Part shown: piece by piece, positions 8,129 through 16,960 of the stretch
Position numbering within the stretch: the stretch's first letter is position 1
Layout: the number at the start of each line of letters is the position of its first letter
Assembly: GCA_049597955.1 (NCBI GenBank)
Contig: JBMYND010000013.1
Location: forward strand, 1 to 62,704
Direction of reading: 5' to 3'
DNA: 62,704 bases
DNA from: JAYPAN01 sp049597955
GTDB taxonomy: Bacteria; Pseudomonadota; Alphaproteobacteria; RS24
Position numbers and translations under genes: made by a program
Notes under the pieces: generated by a model
Seen by the model: the letters and a program-made list of their open reading frames with translations, nothing else
Told to the model about the DNA's origin: nothing
Databases searched by the model: none

Positions 8129-10243
8129 ATGAGCGCACAAACCGAGTCTTTTGACAACCCATTGCCCGGATCACTGCCGGGACACAGCAAATTTCAGCGG
8201 CTTTTTGAGCCTTTGGATTTGGGCTTCACCACCATAAAAAACCGCGCAATTATGGGGTCTATGCATACTGGCCTTGAAGAATTGCCGGACGGTTTTGAGC
8301 GCATGGCCGCCTATTATGCCGAGCGCGCCGCCGGTGGCGTCGGCATGATTATCACTGGCGGCATTGCCCCCAATGAAGAAGGCGGCGTCGCTGTGAAGGA
8401 TGAAAATGGCCAAACAGTCTATGCGGCATCAAAATTGTCCAATCAAGATGAAGTGGCCGGTCATCGCTTGATAACTGACGCGGTGCATGGTGCCGCGCCC
8501 GATACCAAAATATGCATGCAGATTTTGCATATGGGGCCATTGGCGCATAATGATGCTTCCGTCGCCCCCTCTGCCATAAAATCGCGCATCAGCCGTCATG
8601 TGCCGCATGAGTTGGATGATGCCGGCATTGAAAAGCAAATCAATGACCATGTGCAATGCGCCGTTTTGGCCCGCCAAGCAGGCTATGATGGGGTGGAAAT
8701 CATCGGCTCGGCCGGTTATTTGCTGTCCACTTTCCTTGTCGAAAAAACCAATCAGCGCACTGATAAATGGGGCGGCTCCTATGAAAACCGCATGCGTTTT
8801 CCGTTGGAAATTGTGCGCCGCACCCGGGCGGCTGTGGGCGATGATTTTATCGTTATATTCCGTATTGCGGCCATGGATATGCTGCAAGGCGGTATGAGTT
8901 GGGATGAGGTCGCCCAATTATCGCGCGAATTGGAAGCGGCGGGTGCCTCTATCATTTCAACCCATTTTACATGGCATGAAAGCGCCGTGCCGACCATTGC
9001 CACAATGGTGCCGCGCGCGGCCTTTACTTCTGTCACGCGGCGTGTGCGCGGGGAAGTCAACATTCCGGTGATAACCTCCAATCGTATCAATATGCCGCAA
9101 GTGGCCGAAAATGTGCTGGCGCAAGGCGATGCCGATTTGGTGTCCATGGCGCGCCCCATGCTGGCTGACAGCGATTTCATGCGGAAAGCGGCGGAAGACC
9201 GGGTTGATGAAATCAATACTTGTATCGCCTGCAACCAGGCCTGTCTCGACCATACATTTGCCGGTAAAACGACATCATGCCTGGTCAATCCGCGCGCCTG
9301 CCATGAAACATTGCTCAGCTATCAGCCGACCGACAACCCAAAATCCATTGCGATTATCGGCGCCGGGCCTGCCGGCATGGCCTATGCAACGGTCGCCGCC
9401 GAGCGCGGCCATCAAGTGACTTTATATGAAGCGGGGTCAGAGATTGGCGGCCAGTTCAACTTGGCCAAGCTGATACCGGGCAAGGAAGAATTTCACGAAA
9501 CGCTGCGCTATTACGCGACGATGATTGAAAAACTGCAAATCAATTTGCATCTGAATACCCGCGTCACAGCCGATATGCTGGCTGAAAAAGGGTTTGACCA
9601 TATTGTTGTCGCCACCGGCATCAGCCCGCGCGTGCCGGATATTGACGGCATTACCCATGAAAAAGTCATTGGCTATATTGATGCGCTGAAAGGGCTGAAA
9701 CCGGTCGGCAAGCGCGTTGCCATTATGGGCGCTGGCGGGATTGGCTTTGATGTGGCTGATTTCATCTCGCATGACGGGCCGTCCGGCGCGATGGATATTG
9801 ACGTTTTCGCCAAGGAATGGGGTGTGGACTTCAAAAATCACCCGCGCGGCGGCGTCACCGGCATTGAGCCACAAGTCGCCCGCGCCGACCGCGAGATTTT
9901 CCTGATGCAACGCAAAGAAACGGCCGTCGGTCGGGGCTTGGGGAAAACAACCGGCTGGACGCACAGGCTGACATTGACCCGGCGCGGCGTCAAAATGATG
10001 AATAATATCCAATATCTGAAAATCGACGATAGCGGCTTGCACATATTGAACGATAACCAGCCCGATATTCTTGAGGTGGATACAATTATTATATGCGCCG
10101 GACAGGAGCCTTTGCGCGAATTATTTGATGCGCTGGAAACCAAGGGCCTGTCGGTGGAATTGGTGGGCGGCGCTTATGAAGCAGCCGAGCTTGATGCCAA
10201 GGCGGCCATTAATCAAGCCTGTCACATGGCGGCAGCCATATAA
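8129..10243 (+). CDS. fadH: 2,4-dienoyl-CoA reductase-like NADH:flavin oxidoreductase
   Basis: A 704-residue protein with the FadH / trimethylamine dehydrogenase architecture. An FMN TIM barrel of the Old Yellow Enzyme type fills about residues 25-355. A [4Fe-4S] site follows in CIACNQACL with a further Cys in TTSC, near 365-384. FAD-binding GAGPAGMA is near 411 and NAD(P)H-binding MGAGGIGFD near 534. The segment THFTWHESAVPTIATMVPR resembles the active-site segment of E. coli FadH, favouring 2,4-dienoyl-CoA reductase (removal of unsaturated fatty acid double bonds) over amine dehydrogenases. The gene stands alone and is convergent with a DUF1330 gene. Confidence 0.85.
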   Translation: MSAQTESFDNPLPGSLPGHSKFQRLFEPLDLGFTTIKNRAIMGSMHTGLEELPDGFERMAAYYAERAAGGVGMIITGGIAPNEEGGVAVKDENGQTVYAASKLSNQDEVAGHRLITDAVHGAAPDTKICMQILHMGPLAHNDASVAPSAIKSRISRHVPHELDDAGIEKQINDHVQCAVLARQAGYDGVEIIGSAGYLLSTFLVEKTNQRTDKWGGSYENRMRFPLEIVRRTRAAVGDDFIVIFRIAAMDMLQGGMSWDEVAQLSRELEAAGASIISTHFTWHESAVPTIATMVPRAAFTSVTRRVRGEVNIPVITSNRINMPQVAENVLAQGDADLVSMARPMLADSDFMRKAAEDRVDEINTCIACNQACLDHTFAGKTTSCLVNPRACHETLLSYQPTDNPKSIAIIGAGPAGMAYATVAAERGHQVTLYEAGSEIGGQFNLAKLIPGKEEFHETLRYYATMIEKLQINLHLNTRVTADMLAEKGFDHIVVATGISPRVPDIDGITHEKVIGYIDALKGLKPVGKRVAIMGAGGIGFDVADFISHDGPSGAMDIDVFAKEWGVDFKNHPRGGVTGIEPQVARADREIFLMQRKETAVGRGLGKTTGWTHRLTLTRRGVKMMNNIQYLKIDDSGLHILNDNQPDILEVDTIIICAGQEPLRELFDALETKGLSVELVGGAYEAAELDAKAAINQACHMAAAI

Positions 10244-10262
10244 ACATGCGAGGCTGGCGCGG

Positions 10263-10670
10263 TTAAGGCTGCGTCGTTTCAATATTGAGCTGACCGGCCA
10301 GACCGGCATCTCGGTGTGGAGAAATTTCGGCATATTCGGGCGACGCAATCATCTGCCCCATCGCCTCGCGACTGGGATATTTGGCAATCGCCACTTGATC
10401 CCATAATTCCTCAACCGTGCCAAGCATAAGGCGTTCAATCCGGCCCCCAAAAACAATATCGCCGCCAAAACTGTTCAGGATTTTGGTCACGCCCTCAGCG
10501 TAAATAGCATAGGCTTGTGCGCCGGTTAAATCGGTATCGCGGCCATCGGCATATTCCGCCTTTTCCTTGAATTTAAGCAGATTGACCATAAAAATCTCTT
10601 TGCCATGATTGGCTTCGCCAAACTCTTTGAGCTGTTCGCGCGTTGGTATGACTGCATTTTCATAAAACAT
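10263..10670 (-). CDS. DUF1330 family protein
   Basis: A 135-residue soluble protein. The core IFMVNLLKFK, the YAIYAEGVTKIL helix and the VFGGRIERLMLG and AKYPSREAM segments match the dimeric alpha-beta-barrel DUF1330 family (ferredoxin-like fold, related to EthD and antibiotic monooxygenase folds). No catalytic activity is established for the family. A GGGAGGGG ribosome binding site precedes the ATG. It is convergent with fadH and divergent from the RND operon, with nothing else recognisable in the 178-base gap up to 10848. Confidence 0.75.
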   Translation of the reverse strand: MFYENAVIPTREQLKEFGEANHGKEIFMVNLLKFKEKAEYADGRDTDLTGAQAYAIYAEGVTKILNSFGGDIVFGGRIERLMLGTVEELWDQVAIAKYPSREAMGQMIASPEYAEISPHRDAGLAGQLNIETTQP

Positions 10671-10848
10671 TGGCGCCCCTCCCTTGTCGATTTCGGTGCC
10701 GCCTATATTGACTTATCCGATATCAGTGCCAAATATGAACAAGGCGTCATTTTTTGACAGGAACAACGCCATTCCTCGTTTTATAACTTGATATTGGCTC
10801 AACGCAATGGCAGATAGGCACAAGCTTGGCAAAAAGAGTAGATGACCC

Positions 10849-12048
10849 ATGGAAAATCTAGGTAACGGGCAAAAACAGACCAAAAGGCGATTGGCAATCA
10901 GCCGTTCTTTGCTGACCTCACTCATCGTGATATTGGCGATTATCGGCTGGGTGGCCAGCGGTCTGATAGCCGGCGGCTCAGATGCGGTGGAAACCGCACA
11001 GCCTATTGGCGTGCCGGATGATGGGCCGGGCGCTTTTACCGTTGTCGCCCGTCAAATCAAAGCGCAAGCTTTTGCCAATAAAGTCAGCTTGCAGGCGCGC
11101 AGCGAAGCCGAAAAACGGGTCACTTTGGCCGCCGAAACCAATGGCACAATCAGCGCCCTGCCGGTTGACAAAGGGGCTTTTGTGCAGGCCGGTCAGACGA
11201 TTTGTCAGATTGATGTGGGGGCGCGGGCCGCCCAGCTTGAAGAAGCGCGTGCGCTGCGCAATGTGCGCAAAATCGAATATCAAGCAGCGCGCAAACTGCA
11301 TGATAAGGGGCATAGCTCAAAAAGCCAGCTTGCCGCCAGTCGCGCAGCCTATGATGCAGCGATAGCTGCGGTTAAATTACGCAAGGTTGAACTCGACCGC
11401 ACAGCCATTAAAGCGCCATTTGACGGCATATTGGACACCCAGCCCTTGCGTGTCGGTGACTTTCTGTCGGTCGGGCGCCCCTGCGGCATGTTGATAGATA
11501 AAGACCCGCTTTTGATTGTCGCCTATTTGTCGGAAAATCAGGTCAATGATATTACCATTGGGGCCGGTGCAACGGCGCGTTTGGCAACCGGCGAAACGGT
11601 TAAGGGTCTGGTGCGCTATGTGGCGGAAAGCCCGGATGCGGCAACCCGCACTTTCCGCGTTGAAGTGGAGGTTGCCAATCGCGATTTGCAATTGCGCGAT
11701 GGCGTCAGCGCCCAGCTTGATATTACAGCGCAATCGGTTATGGCATCGAAAATACCGCAAGGCATTTTAACGCTGGATGAAAGCGGCCAAATCGGTGTGC
11801 GGGTGATTGAAAATGATGTTGTCGCCTTCCGCCCGGTGCGGGTATTGACCGATGACCGGCTCGGTGCCTATGTCACCGGCCTGCGTCCGCTCGAAACCGT
11901 TATCACCATAGGCAGCGAATTTACCACTGCCGGCGCGCGGATTGCCTATCAGCTTGAGGGCGATGAAACCGGCATGGTGCGCGCGCCTGCCGCGCTGCCG
12001 CAAACCGGCAAACTGGTCAATCCGGCCAGCGACCGCGGAGCCTATTAA
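10849..12048 (+). CDS. RND efflux periplasmic adaptor (HlyD/MexA family)
   Basis: A 399-residue membrane fusion protein that would link the inner-membrane RND pump to an outer-membrane channel. One N-terminal transmembrane segment (about residues 22-43) anchors it. A split lipoyl domain (ETNGTISALPVDKG and IKAPFDGILDTQPL) flanks a coiled-coil hairpin, followed by beta-barrel and membrane-proximal domains. The permease begins 2 bases after its stop. No TolC-like gene is nearby, so the outer-membrane partner must be elsewhere. The ribosome binding site is poor (AAGAG). The substrate is unknown. Confidence 0.9.
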   Translation: MENLGNGQKQTKRRLAISRSLLTSLIVILAIIGWVASGLIAGGSDAVETAQPIGVPDDGPGAFTVVARQIKAQAFANKVSLQARSEAEKRVTLAAETNGTISALPVDKGAFVQAGQTICQIDVGARAAQLEEARALRNVRKIEYQAARKLHDKGHSSKSQLAASRAAYDAAIAAVKLRKVELDRTAIKAPFDGILDTQPLRVGDFLSVGRPCGMLIDKDPLLIVAYLSENQVNDITIGAGATARLATGETVKGLVRYVAESPDAATRTFRVEVEVANRDLQLRDGVSAQLDITAQSVMASKIPQGILTLDESGQIGVRVIENDVVAFRPVRVLTDDRLGAYVTGLRPLETVITIGSEFTTAGARIAYQLEGDETGMVRAPAALPQTGKLVNPASDRGAY

Positions 12049-12050
12049 TC

Positions 12051-15000
12051 ATGTATGGCTTTATCCGACAGGCCATTCGTCGCCATCGCGCCGTATTGGC
12101 AATTTTGCTGGCTTTGCTGATTGGCGGTTTCAGCTCCTATGCGTCATTGCCGCGCGAAGCTGACCCGGATATTCCGATTCCAATTATTTATGTAGGCGTG
12201 GTGCTGCCCGGCGTGTCGCCTGCCGATGCCGAAAGGCTTATCGTCAAACCGCTGGAATATGAATTGCGCACTTTGACCGGGCTGAAAGAAATGCGCTCGG
12301 TTGCCGCGCAAAATTACGGGGCGGTCATTCTTGAATTTGATGTCAGCTTCGACAAGGATCAAGCCCTGCTCGACACACGCGAGCGGGTTGACCAGGCACG
12401 CCAAGATTTGCCAACCGATGCCGAAGAACCCGATATTCGCGAATTCAATGCCGGCCTGTTTCCGGTCATTATGGTGAGCCTGACCAGCAATGGTTCGGAA
12501 ACCGAACTGTATCGGCGCGCCCGTGCGCTGCGCGATGAATTATCGGGCATGACTTCCGTGCTGGAAGCCAATCTGATTGGCCACCGCGAGGAAATGATGG
12601 AAATTGTCATCGACCCGCGCGCCATGGAAATTTACAACATCACCGCCGATGAACTTTATGCGGCGCTGAACCGCAATAACCGGCTGATACCGGCCGGACA
12701 TATTGATAATGGCACGGGGCGGTTTTCCATCACCGTGCCGGGTCTGATTGAAACCACTGATGATGTGATGCAATTGGCCATTAAACGGCGCGGCGACGCG
12801 CTGGTGCGCCTGTCCGATATTGCCGATATTCGCCGCAGCTTCAAAGATGCCGACACCAAGGCGCGCCATAATGGTGCGCCGACCATTGCGGTTGAAGTGG
12901 TCAAGCGACTCGGCGCCAATGTGGTTGACACAACCCGCAATGTGCGCGCCACCACTGACGCTTTTACCGCCGATTGGCCGGAGCATATTGACGTGCATTA
13001 TTCCTCCGACCTTTCCAGCTATATTTTTGAGATGATTGGCTCGCTGGAAATCTCCATCACCAATGCTGTGCTGCTGGTGATGATATTGGTGATTGCCGCA
13101 TTGGGTTTGCGCTCTGCCTTGCTGGTTGGCCTGTCCATTCCAACCTCTTTTCTTTTCGGCTTTCTTATCATCAATCTGATGGGCATGACTTTGAACATGA
13201 TGATTATGTTCGGGTTGGTCTTGTCAGTTGGTATTTTGGTTGATGGCGCGATTGTCGTTATTGAATATGCCGACCGCAAAATGGCTGAAGGTCTTGAGCG
13301 CGCCGAGGCTTATGCCATGGCAGCCTCGCGCATGTTCTGGCCGATATTGGCCTCAACCGGCACCACGCTGGCTGCCTTTGCACCGATGCTTTTTTGGCCG
13401 GGCGTGAGTGGCAAATTCATGTCTTTCCTGCCGATTACAGTGATTATTGTGCTGAGCGCCTCACTGCTGACAGCCATGGTATTTTTGCCGGTAATTGGCG
13501 GTCTGGTCGGCAAATCGGAGCAGGAAGGCGACGCTGTTCTGGCCAGTCTGGCGGCTGAAAATGAGCTTGATGTGCAATCAACACCGGGCATGACCGGCAT
13601 CTATTTGCGCTTTTTGAGCCGATGTATCAGACATCCTTTTATCACCATAAGCGTGGCTGTGATGATTTTGGCGGGCGTGGTTTCGCTTTATGGGCGCTAT
13701 GGTGCGGGGGTTGAGTTTTTCACCCCGATTGAGCCGGAGCAGGCCAATATATTGGTCAAGGCGCGCGGCAATTTATCCTTGTCGCAGGCCGATAATCTGA
13801 CCCGCATGGTTGAGCATATTGCGCTGAAAACGCCGGGCATTGAATCCGCCTTCACCCAAACCGGCCCGGATATGGCATCGGGCGGCGGCGGCGGCTTTGG
13901 GGGCGACGGGGCTTTGCCGCGTGATTTGGTTGGCATGATACGCATTGAGTTTTCGCATTTTTCAACCCGCAAGCGGGCGACCGAAATCATGCGCGATATT
14001 TCTGCCCAAGCCAATATGATTCCCGGCATTCAGGTGGAATTGAAAGAGCGCGAGCAAGGGCCGCCATCGGGCAAAGGCATTGAAATTGAAGTCAGCGGCA
14101 TGCGGCTTGATGCGCTGGATATGTCTGTGCGGCAGATTCGCGGTTTTCTCGAACAGCGCAATGACATGTTTACCGAAATTGAGGATTCGCGCTCACTGCC
14201 GGGCATTGAGTGGAAATTGCGCGTTGACCGCGAAGCCGCCGGTCGCTTCAATGCTGACATCACCACAGTTGGCAATATGATTCAGCTTGTCACCAATGGC
14301 ATTCTTATCGGTCACTATCGCCCTGATGACAGCGAAGATGAGATTGAAATCCGCGCCCGCTTTCCGATTGAATCACGCTCTTTCGACCAGCTTGACAATT
14401 TGCGAATTCAAACGCCGGGCGCCAATGTGCCATTGAGCAATTTTGTGCAGCGCGAAGCCGGGCCCAAAATGGATTCCATTGCCCGGGTAAACGGCTATCG
14501 AACCTATGAAATCAAGGCCAATACCCATATTGACCCGGCGACCAACCAGCCAATTTTGTCAACTGTCGCAGAAGCCGCATTTCTGGACTGGCTGGAAACC
14601 GCCCAATTGCCGCCGGGGATAAATGTAAAATTACGCGGGGCCAATGAAGAAGCCGAGGAGTCGGCGGCGTTTTTGGGCCGCGCCATGAGCGCCTCACTGC
14701 TGTTAATGTTCATTATTCTGCTGCTGCAATTTAACAGCCTGTATTGCACATTCCTCACCCTGTCCACTGTTGTCATGTCAACCATTGGCGTTTTGCTGGG
14801 CATGGTGATTACCGGCCAGACATTCAGCGTGATTATGAGCGGCACGGGGGTGGTGGCATTGGCCGGTATTGTGGTCAATAATTCAATTGTGCTGATAGAT
14901 ACGTTCCAGCGCCTTGTCGCAGGCGGCATGGAGCGCACAACCGCCATTTTGAAAACCGCAGGCCAGCGCATGAGGCCAATTTTATTGACCACCGTCACCA

Positions 15001-15380
15001 CTATGATTGGCCTGTTCCCAATGGCCATTCAGGCTTCGGTTGATGTCATTAACCGCACGGTTCAATTGGGCGAGCCGACTTCCGCTTGGTGGGTGCAATT
15101 GGCAACCGCGATTATATTCGGCCTTGGCTTTTCAACCTTGCTGACATTGATTGTGGTGCCGGTCATGCTGGCCCTGCCCGACCGCTTGCGCAATATGGTG
15201 CCGCGCGACGGTATTCAGCACTTGCGCAGCACGCTGATGCGTCGGGTCGGGCCAGAAAGCGGGCCGGGCCGCCAAACCGGTGGCCAGCAATCAAGCGGCC
15301 AGCAAGCCAGTGTCCAAGCCAGTGTCATGCCCAAACAGCAAGCCAGTGGCGCATCGGATATTGTTGATTTGGATTTATAG
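12051..15380 (+). CDS. RND efflux permease (AcrB/HAE1-like)
   Basis: A 1109-residue proton-driven inner-membrane pump with the two-fold RND layout: TM1 near residues 15-35, a large periplasmic loop, a TM cluster from about 330, a second loop and a second TM cluster. TM4 contains SVGILVDGAIVVIEYAD, carrying the conserved proton-relay Asp. FxGxxF-like and GIVVNNSIVLIDT segments match the second half. The C-terminal ~45 residues are hydrophilic, Gln/Ser-rich and repetitive (GGQQSSGQQASVQASV), which is unusual. It is probably translationally coupled to the adaptor. Drugs, solvents or lipids are possible substrates. Confidence 0.93.
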   Translation: MYGFIRQAIRRHRAVLAILLALLIGGFSSYASLPREADPDIPIPIIYVGVVLPGVSPADAERLIVKPLEYELRTLTGLKEMRSVAAQNYGAVILEFDVSFDKDQALLDTRERVDQARQDLPTDAEEPDIREFNAGLFPVIMVSLTSNGSETELYRRARALRDELSGMTSVLEANLIGHREEMMEIVIDPRAMEIYNITADELYAALNRNNRLIPAGHIDNGTGRFSITVPGLIETTDDVMQLAIKRRGDALVRLSDIADIRRSFKDADTKARHNGAPTIAVEVVKRLGANVVDTTRNVRATTDAFTADWPEHIDVHYSSDLSSYIFEMIGSLEISITNAVLLVMILVIAALGLRSALLVGLSIPTSFLFGFLIINLMGMTLNMMIMFGLVLSVGILVDGAIVVIEYADRKMAEGLERAEAYAMAASRMFWPILASTGTTLAAFAPMLFWPGVSGKFMSFLPITVIIVLSASLLTAMVFLPVIGGLVGKSEQEGDAVLASLAAENELDVQSTPGMTGIYLRFLSRCIRHPFITISVAVMILAGVVSLYGRYGAGVEFFTPIEPEQANILVKARGNLSLSQADNLTRMVEHIALKTPGIESAFTQTGPDMASGGGGGFGGDGALPRDLVGMIRIEFSHFSTRKRATEIMRDISAQANMIPGIQVELKEREQGPPSGKGIEIEVSGMRLDALDMSVRQIRGFLEQRNDMFTEIEDSRSLPGIEWKLRVDREAAGRFNADITTVGNMIQLVTNGILIGHYRPDDSEDEIEIRARFPIESRSFDQLDNLRIQTPGANVPLSNFVQREAGPKMDSIARVNGYRTYEIKANTHIDPATNQPILSTVAEAAFLDWLETAQLPPGINVKLRGANEEAEESAAFLGRAMSASLLLMFIILLLQFNSLYCTFLTLSTVVMSTIGVLLGMVITGQTFSVIMSGTGVVALAGIVVNNSIVLIDTFQRLVAGGMERTTAILKTAGQRMRPILLTTVTTMIGLFPMAIQASVDVINRTVQLGEPTSAWWVQLATAIIFGLGFSTLLTLIVVPVMLALPDRLRNMVPRDGIQHLRSTLMRRVGPESGPGRQTGGQQSSGQQASVQASVMPKQQASGASDIVDLDL

Positions 15381-15398
15381 GCACCAGCAAAGCCGCAT

Positions 15399-16217
15399 TT
15401 AAGCGCGCCGCGCCGCCAATCGCCGATAAGACAGCCAGCCATAGGGCAGCAGCAAATAATAGCCAAGACAGACAAGGCTGAGCGCCACCCATGGGAAGGT
15501 GAAAATCAAAACCGCTACCGCTCCGACCAGCAGCATAATGGGCAGCACCATATCGCGCCTGATCGTCGGCGACAGGCCCTTGCCGGAAATGGTCGGAATG
15601 CGGCTGACCATTAACAGCGCGACCAAAACAATGTTGAGCAAAACCAGCGGCACGTCATTTTCCGTCATCCGCAAATCAGCCGCCTGCAAAAACATGGGCA
15701 GCATGACCAGCCCACCGGCAGCCGGTGACGGCACACCGGTGAAGAAACGCATTTTCCAAGCCGGTCGGTCAGGTTCTTCCAGCGCCACATTGAAACGCGC
15801 CAGCCGCAGCGCGCAGCAAATCGTGAAAAACAGAATAACCGCCCAGCCAAAGCGGCCAGTGGCTTGCAAGGCCCAAAGATAGACCAGAAAAACCGGCGCC
15901 ACACCGAAATTGATGAAATCGGTCAGCGAGTCCAATTGCGCGCCAAGTGGGCTTTCCGCCCGCAACAAACGGGCCAGCCGCCCATCCACCGCATCCAGCA
16001 TACCGGCCAGCACAATACACAGCATGGCAATCTCATAACGCCCGTCCAGCCCCAGCCGCATCGCTGTCAAGCCAAGGCTCAAGGCCAGCAGGGTCACTGC
16101 ATTGGGTATCAAACGCCGCACCGGAAAACGACCGCGATCGCGTGTTGCGCCGGTTTCCGCCCCGCTGCCGGTCGGCTCTTTTACTTTGTCGGTTTTATTT
16201 GCGGGCTGCTTGACCAT
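15399..16217 (-). CDS. pssA: CDP-diacylglycerol--serine O-phosphatidyltransferase
   Basis: An integral membrane enzyme that makes phosphatidylserine from CDP-diacylglycerol and serine. The 272-residue protein has the CDP-alcohol phosphotransferase signature DG-x2-AR-x8-G-x3-D-x3-D, seen from DGRLARLL to QLDSLTD, within about eight hydrophobic helices. A hydrophilic N-terminal tail of ~30 residues precedes TM1. It starts 8 bases after psd on the same strand, so the two consecutive steps to phosphatidylethanolamine are co-expressed. Confidence 0.93.
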   Translation of the reverse strand: MVKQPANKTDKVKEPTGSGAETGATRDRGRFPVRRLIPNAVTLLALSLGLTAMRLGLDGRYEIAMLCIVLAGMLDAVDGRLARLLRAESPLGAQLDSLTDFINFGVAPVFLVYLWALQATGRFGWAVILFFTICCALRLARFNVALEEPDRPAWKMRFFTGVPSPAAGGLVMLPMFLQAADLRMTENDVPLVLLNIVLVALLMVSRIPTISGKGLSPTIRRDMVLPIMLLVGAVAVLIFTFPWVALSLVCLGYYLLLPYGWLSYRRLAARRA

Positions 16218-16225
16218 TTATCTGC

Positions 16226-16918
16226 CTAGGCTGTGTGTGTCTCGCGTTCGGGTTCATCCGACAACAAATCGGCCAGCACGGTTTCACCAGCAATGGCGGA
16301 TTGGCCAATCGCCACCAATGGCACTGCCCCTTCCGGCAGATAGACATCACACCGGCTGCCAAAGCGGATAAGACCAAAACGTTCACCGGCCTGCATTTTC
16401 TGTTCTTCCTGCGCCGTGCAGAGAATTCGCCGCGCCACCAGACCGGCAATTTGCACAACCACAATCTGACTGCCATCCTCAAGTTCAACCAGCATGGATT
16501 GGCGCTCATTGGCTTCGCTGGCCTTGTCCAAATCGGCGCTCAAAAACTGGCCTGTGCGATATAGCGATTTCTTCACCGTGCCGGTCACCGGCATGCGATT
16601 GACATGGCAATTAAACACATTCATGAAAACCGACACACAAAGCAGCGGTGTATTGCCAAGACCAAGCTCGGGCGGCGGCACGGCTTCGGTAATCATATTC
16701 ACCACACCGTCAGCCGGGCTTATCACCAGCCCTTCGCGCTGTGGCGTTACCCGCGCCGGGTCGCGGAAAAACCACGCGCACCAAAGCGTCAGCACAACGC
16801 CCAGCCAACCGAAAAATGTCCCGACAAAAAACAGCAGAAATGTCAGAACCGCAAAAATGGCAATGAACCGATAACCCTCATTATGGATGGGGAATAAAAC
16901 AGATTGCAAATGCCGCAT
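16226..16918 (-). CDS. psd: Phosphatidylserine decarboxylase proenzyme (short type)
   Basis: A 230-residue pyruvoyl-dependent enzyme forming phosphatidylethanolamine. Two N-terminal hydrophobic segments (about residues 18-50) give membrane association. The conserved SPADGVV segment is near 67, and the self-cleavage site is Gly-Ser in IRFGSRCDVY, as in the short alphaproteobacterial/archaeal class rather than the LGST site of E. coli Psd. GAGGA precedes the ATG. pssA follows directly. Confidence 0.93.
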   Translation of the reverse strand: MRHLQSVLFPIHNEGYRFIAIFAVLTFLLFFVGTFFGWLGVVLTLWCAWFFRDPARVTPQREGLVISPADGVVNMITEAVPPPELGLGNTPLLCVSVFMNVFNCHVNRMPVTGTVKKSLYRTGQFLSADLDKASEANERQSMLVELEDGSQIVVVQIAGLVARRILCTAQEEQKMQAGERFGLIRFGSRCDVYLPEGAVPLVAIGQSAIAGETVLADLLSDEPERETHTA

Positions 16919-16960
16919 GAAATCCTCGCTTCTATGTCCTGACCGTTTCCCGCTTCAAAA

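Noticed and set aside
10713..10925. 70-codon minus-strand ORF between DUF1330 and the RND adaptor genes
   Set aside because: It overlaps the adaptor start and has no homology-like pattern; the region is better read as promoter DNA.
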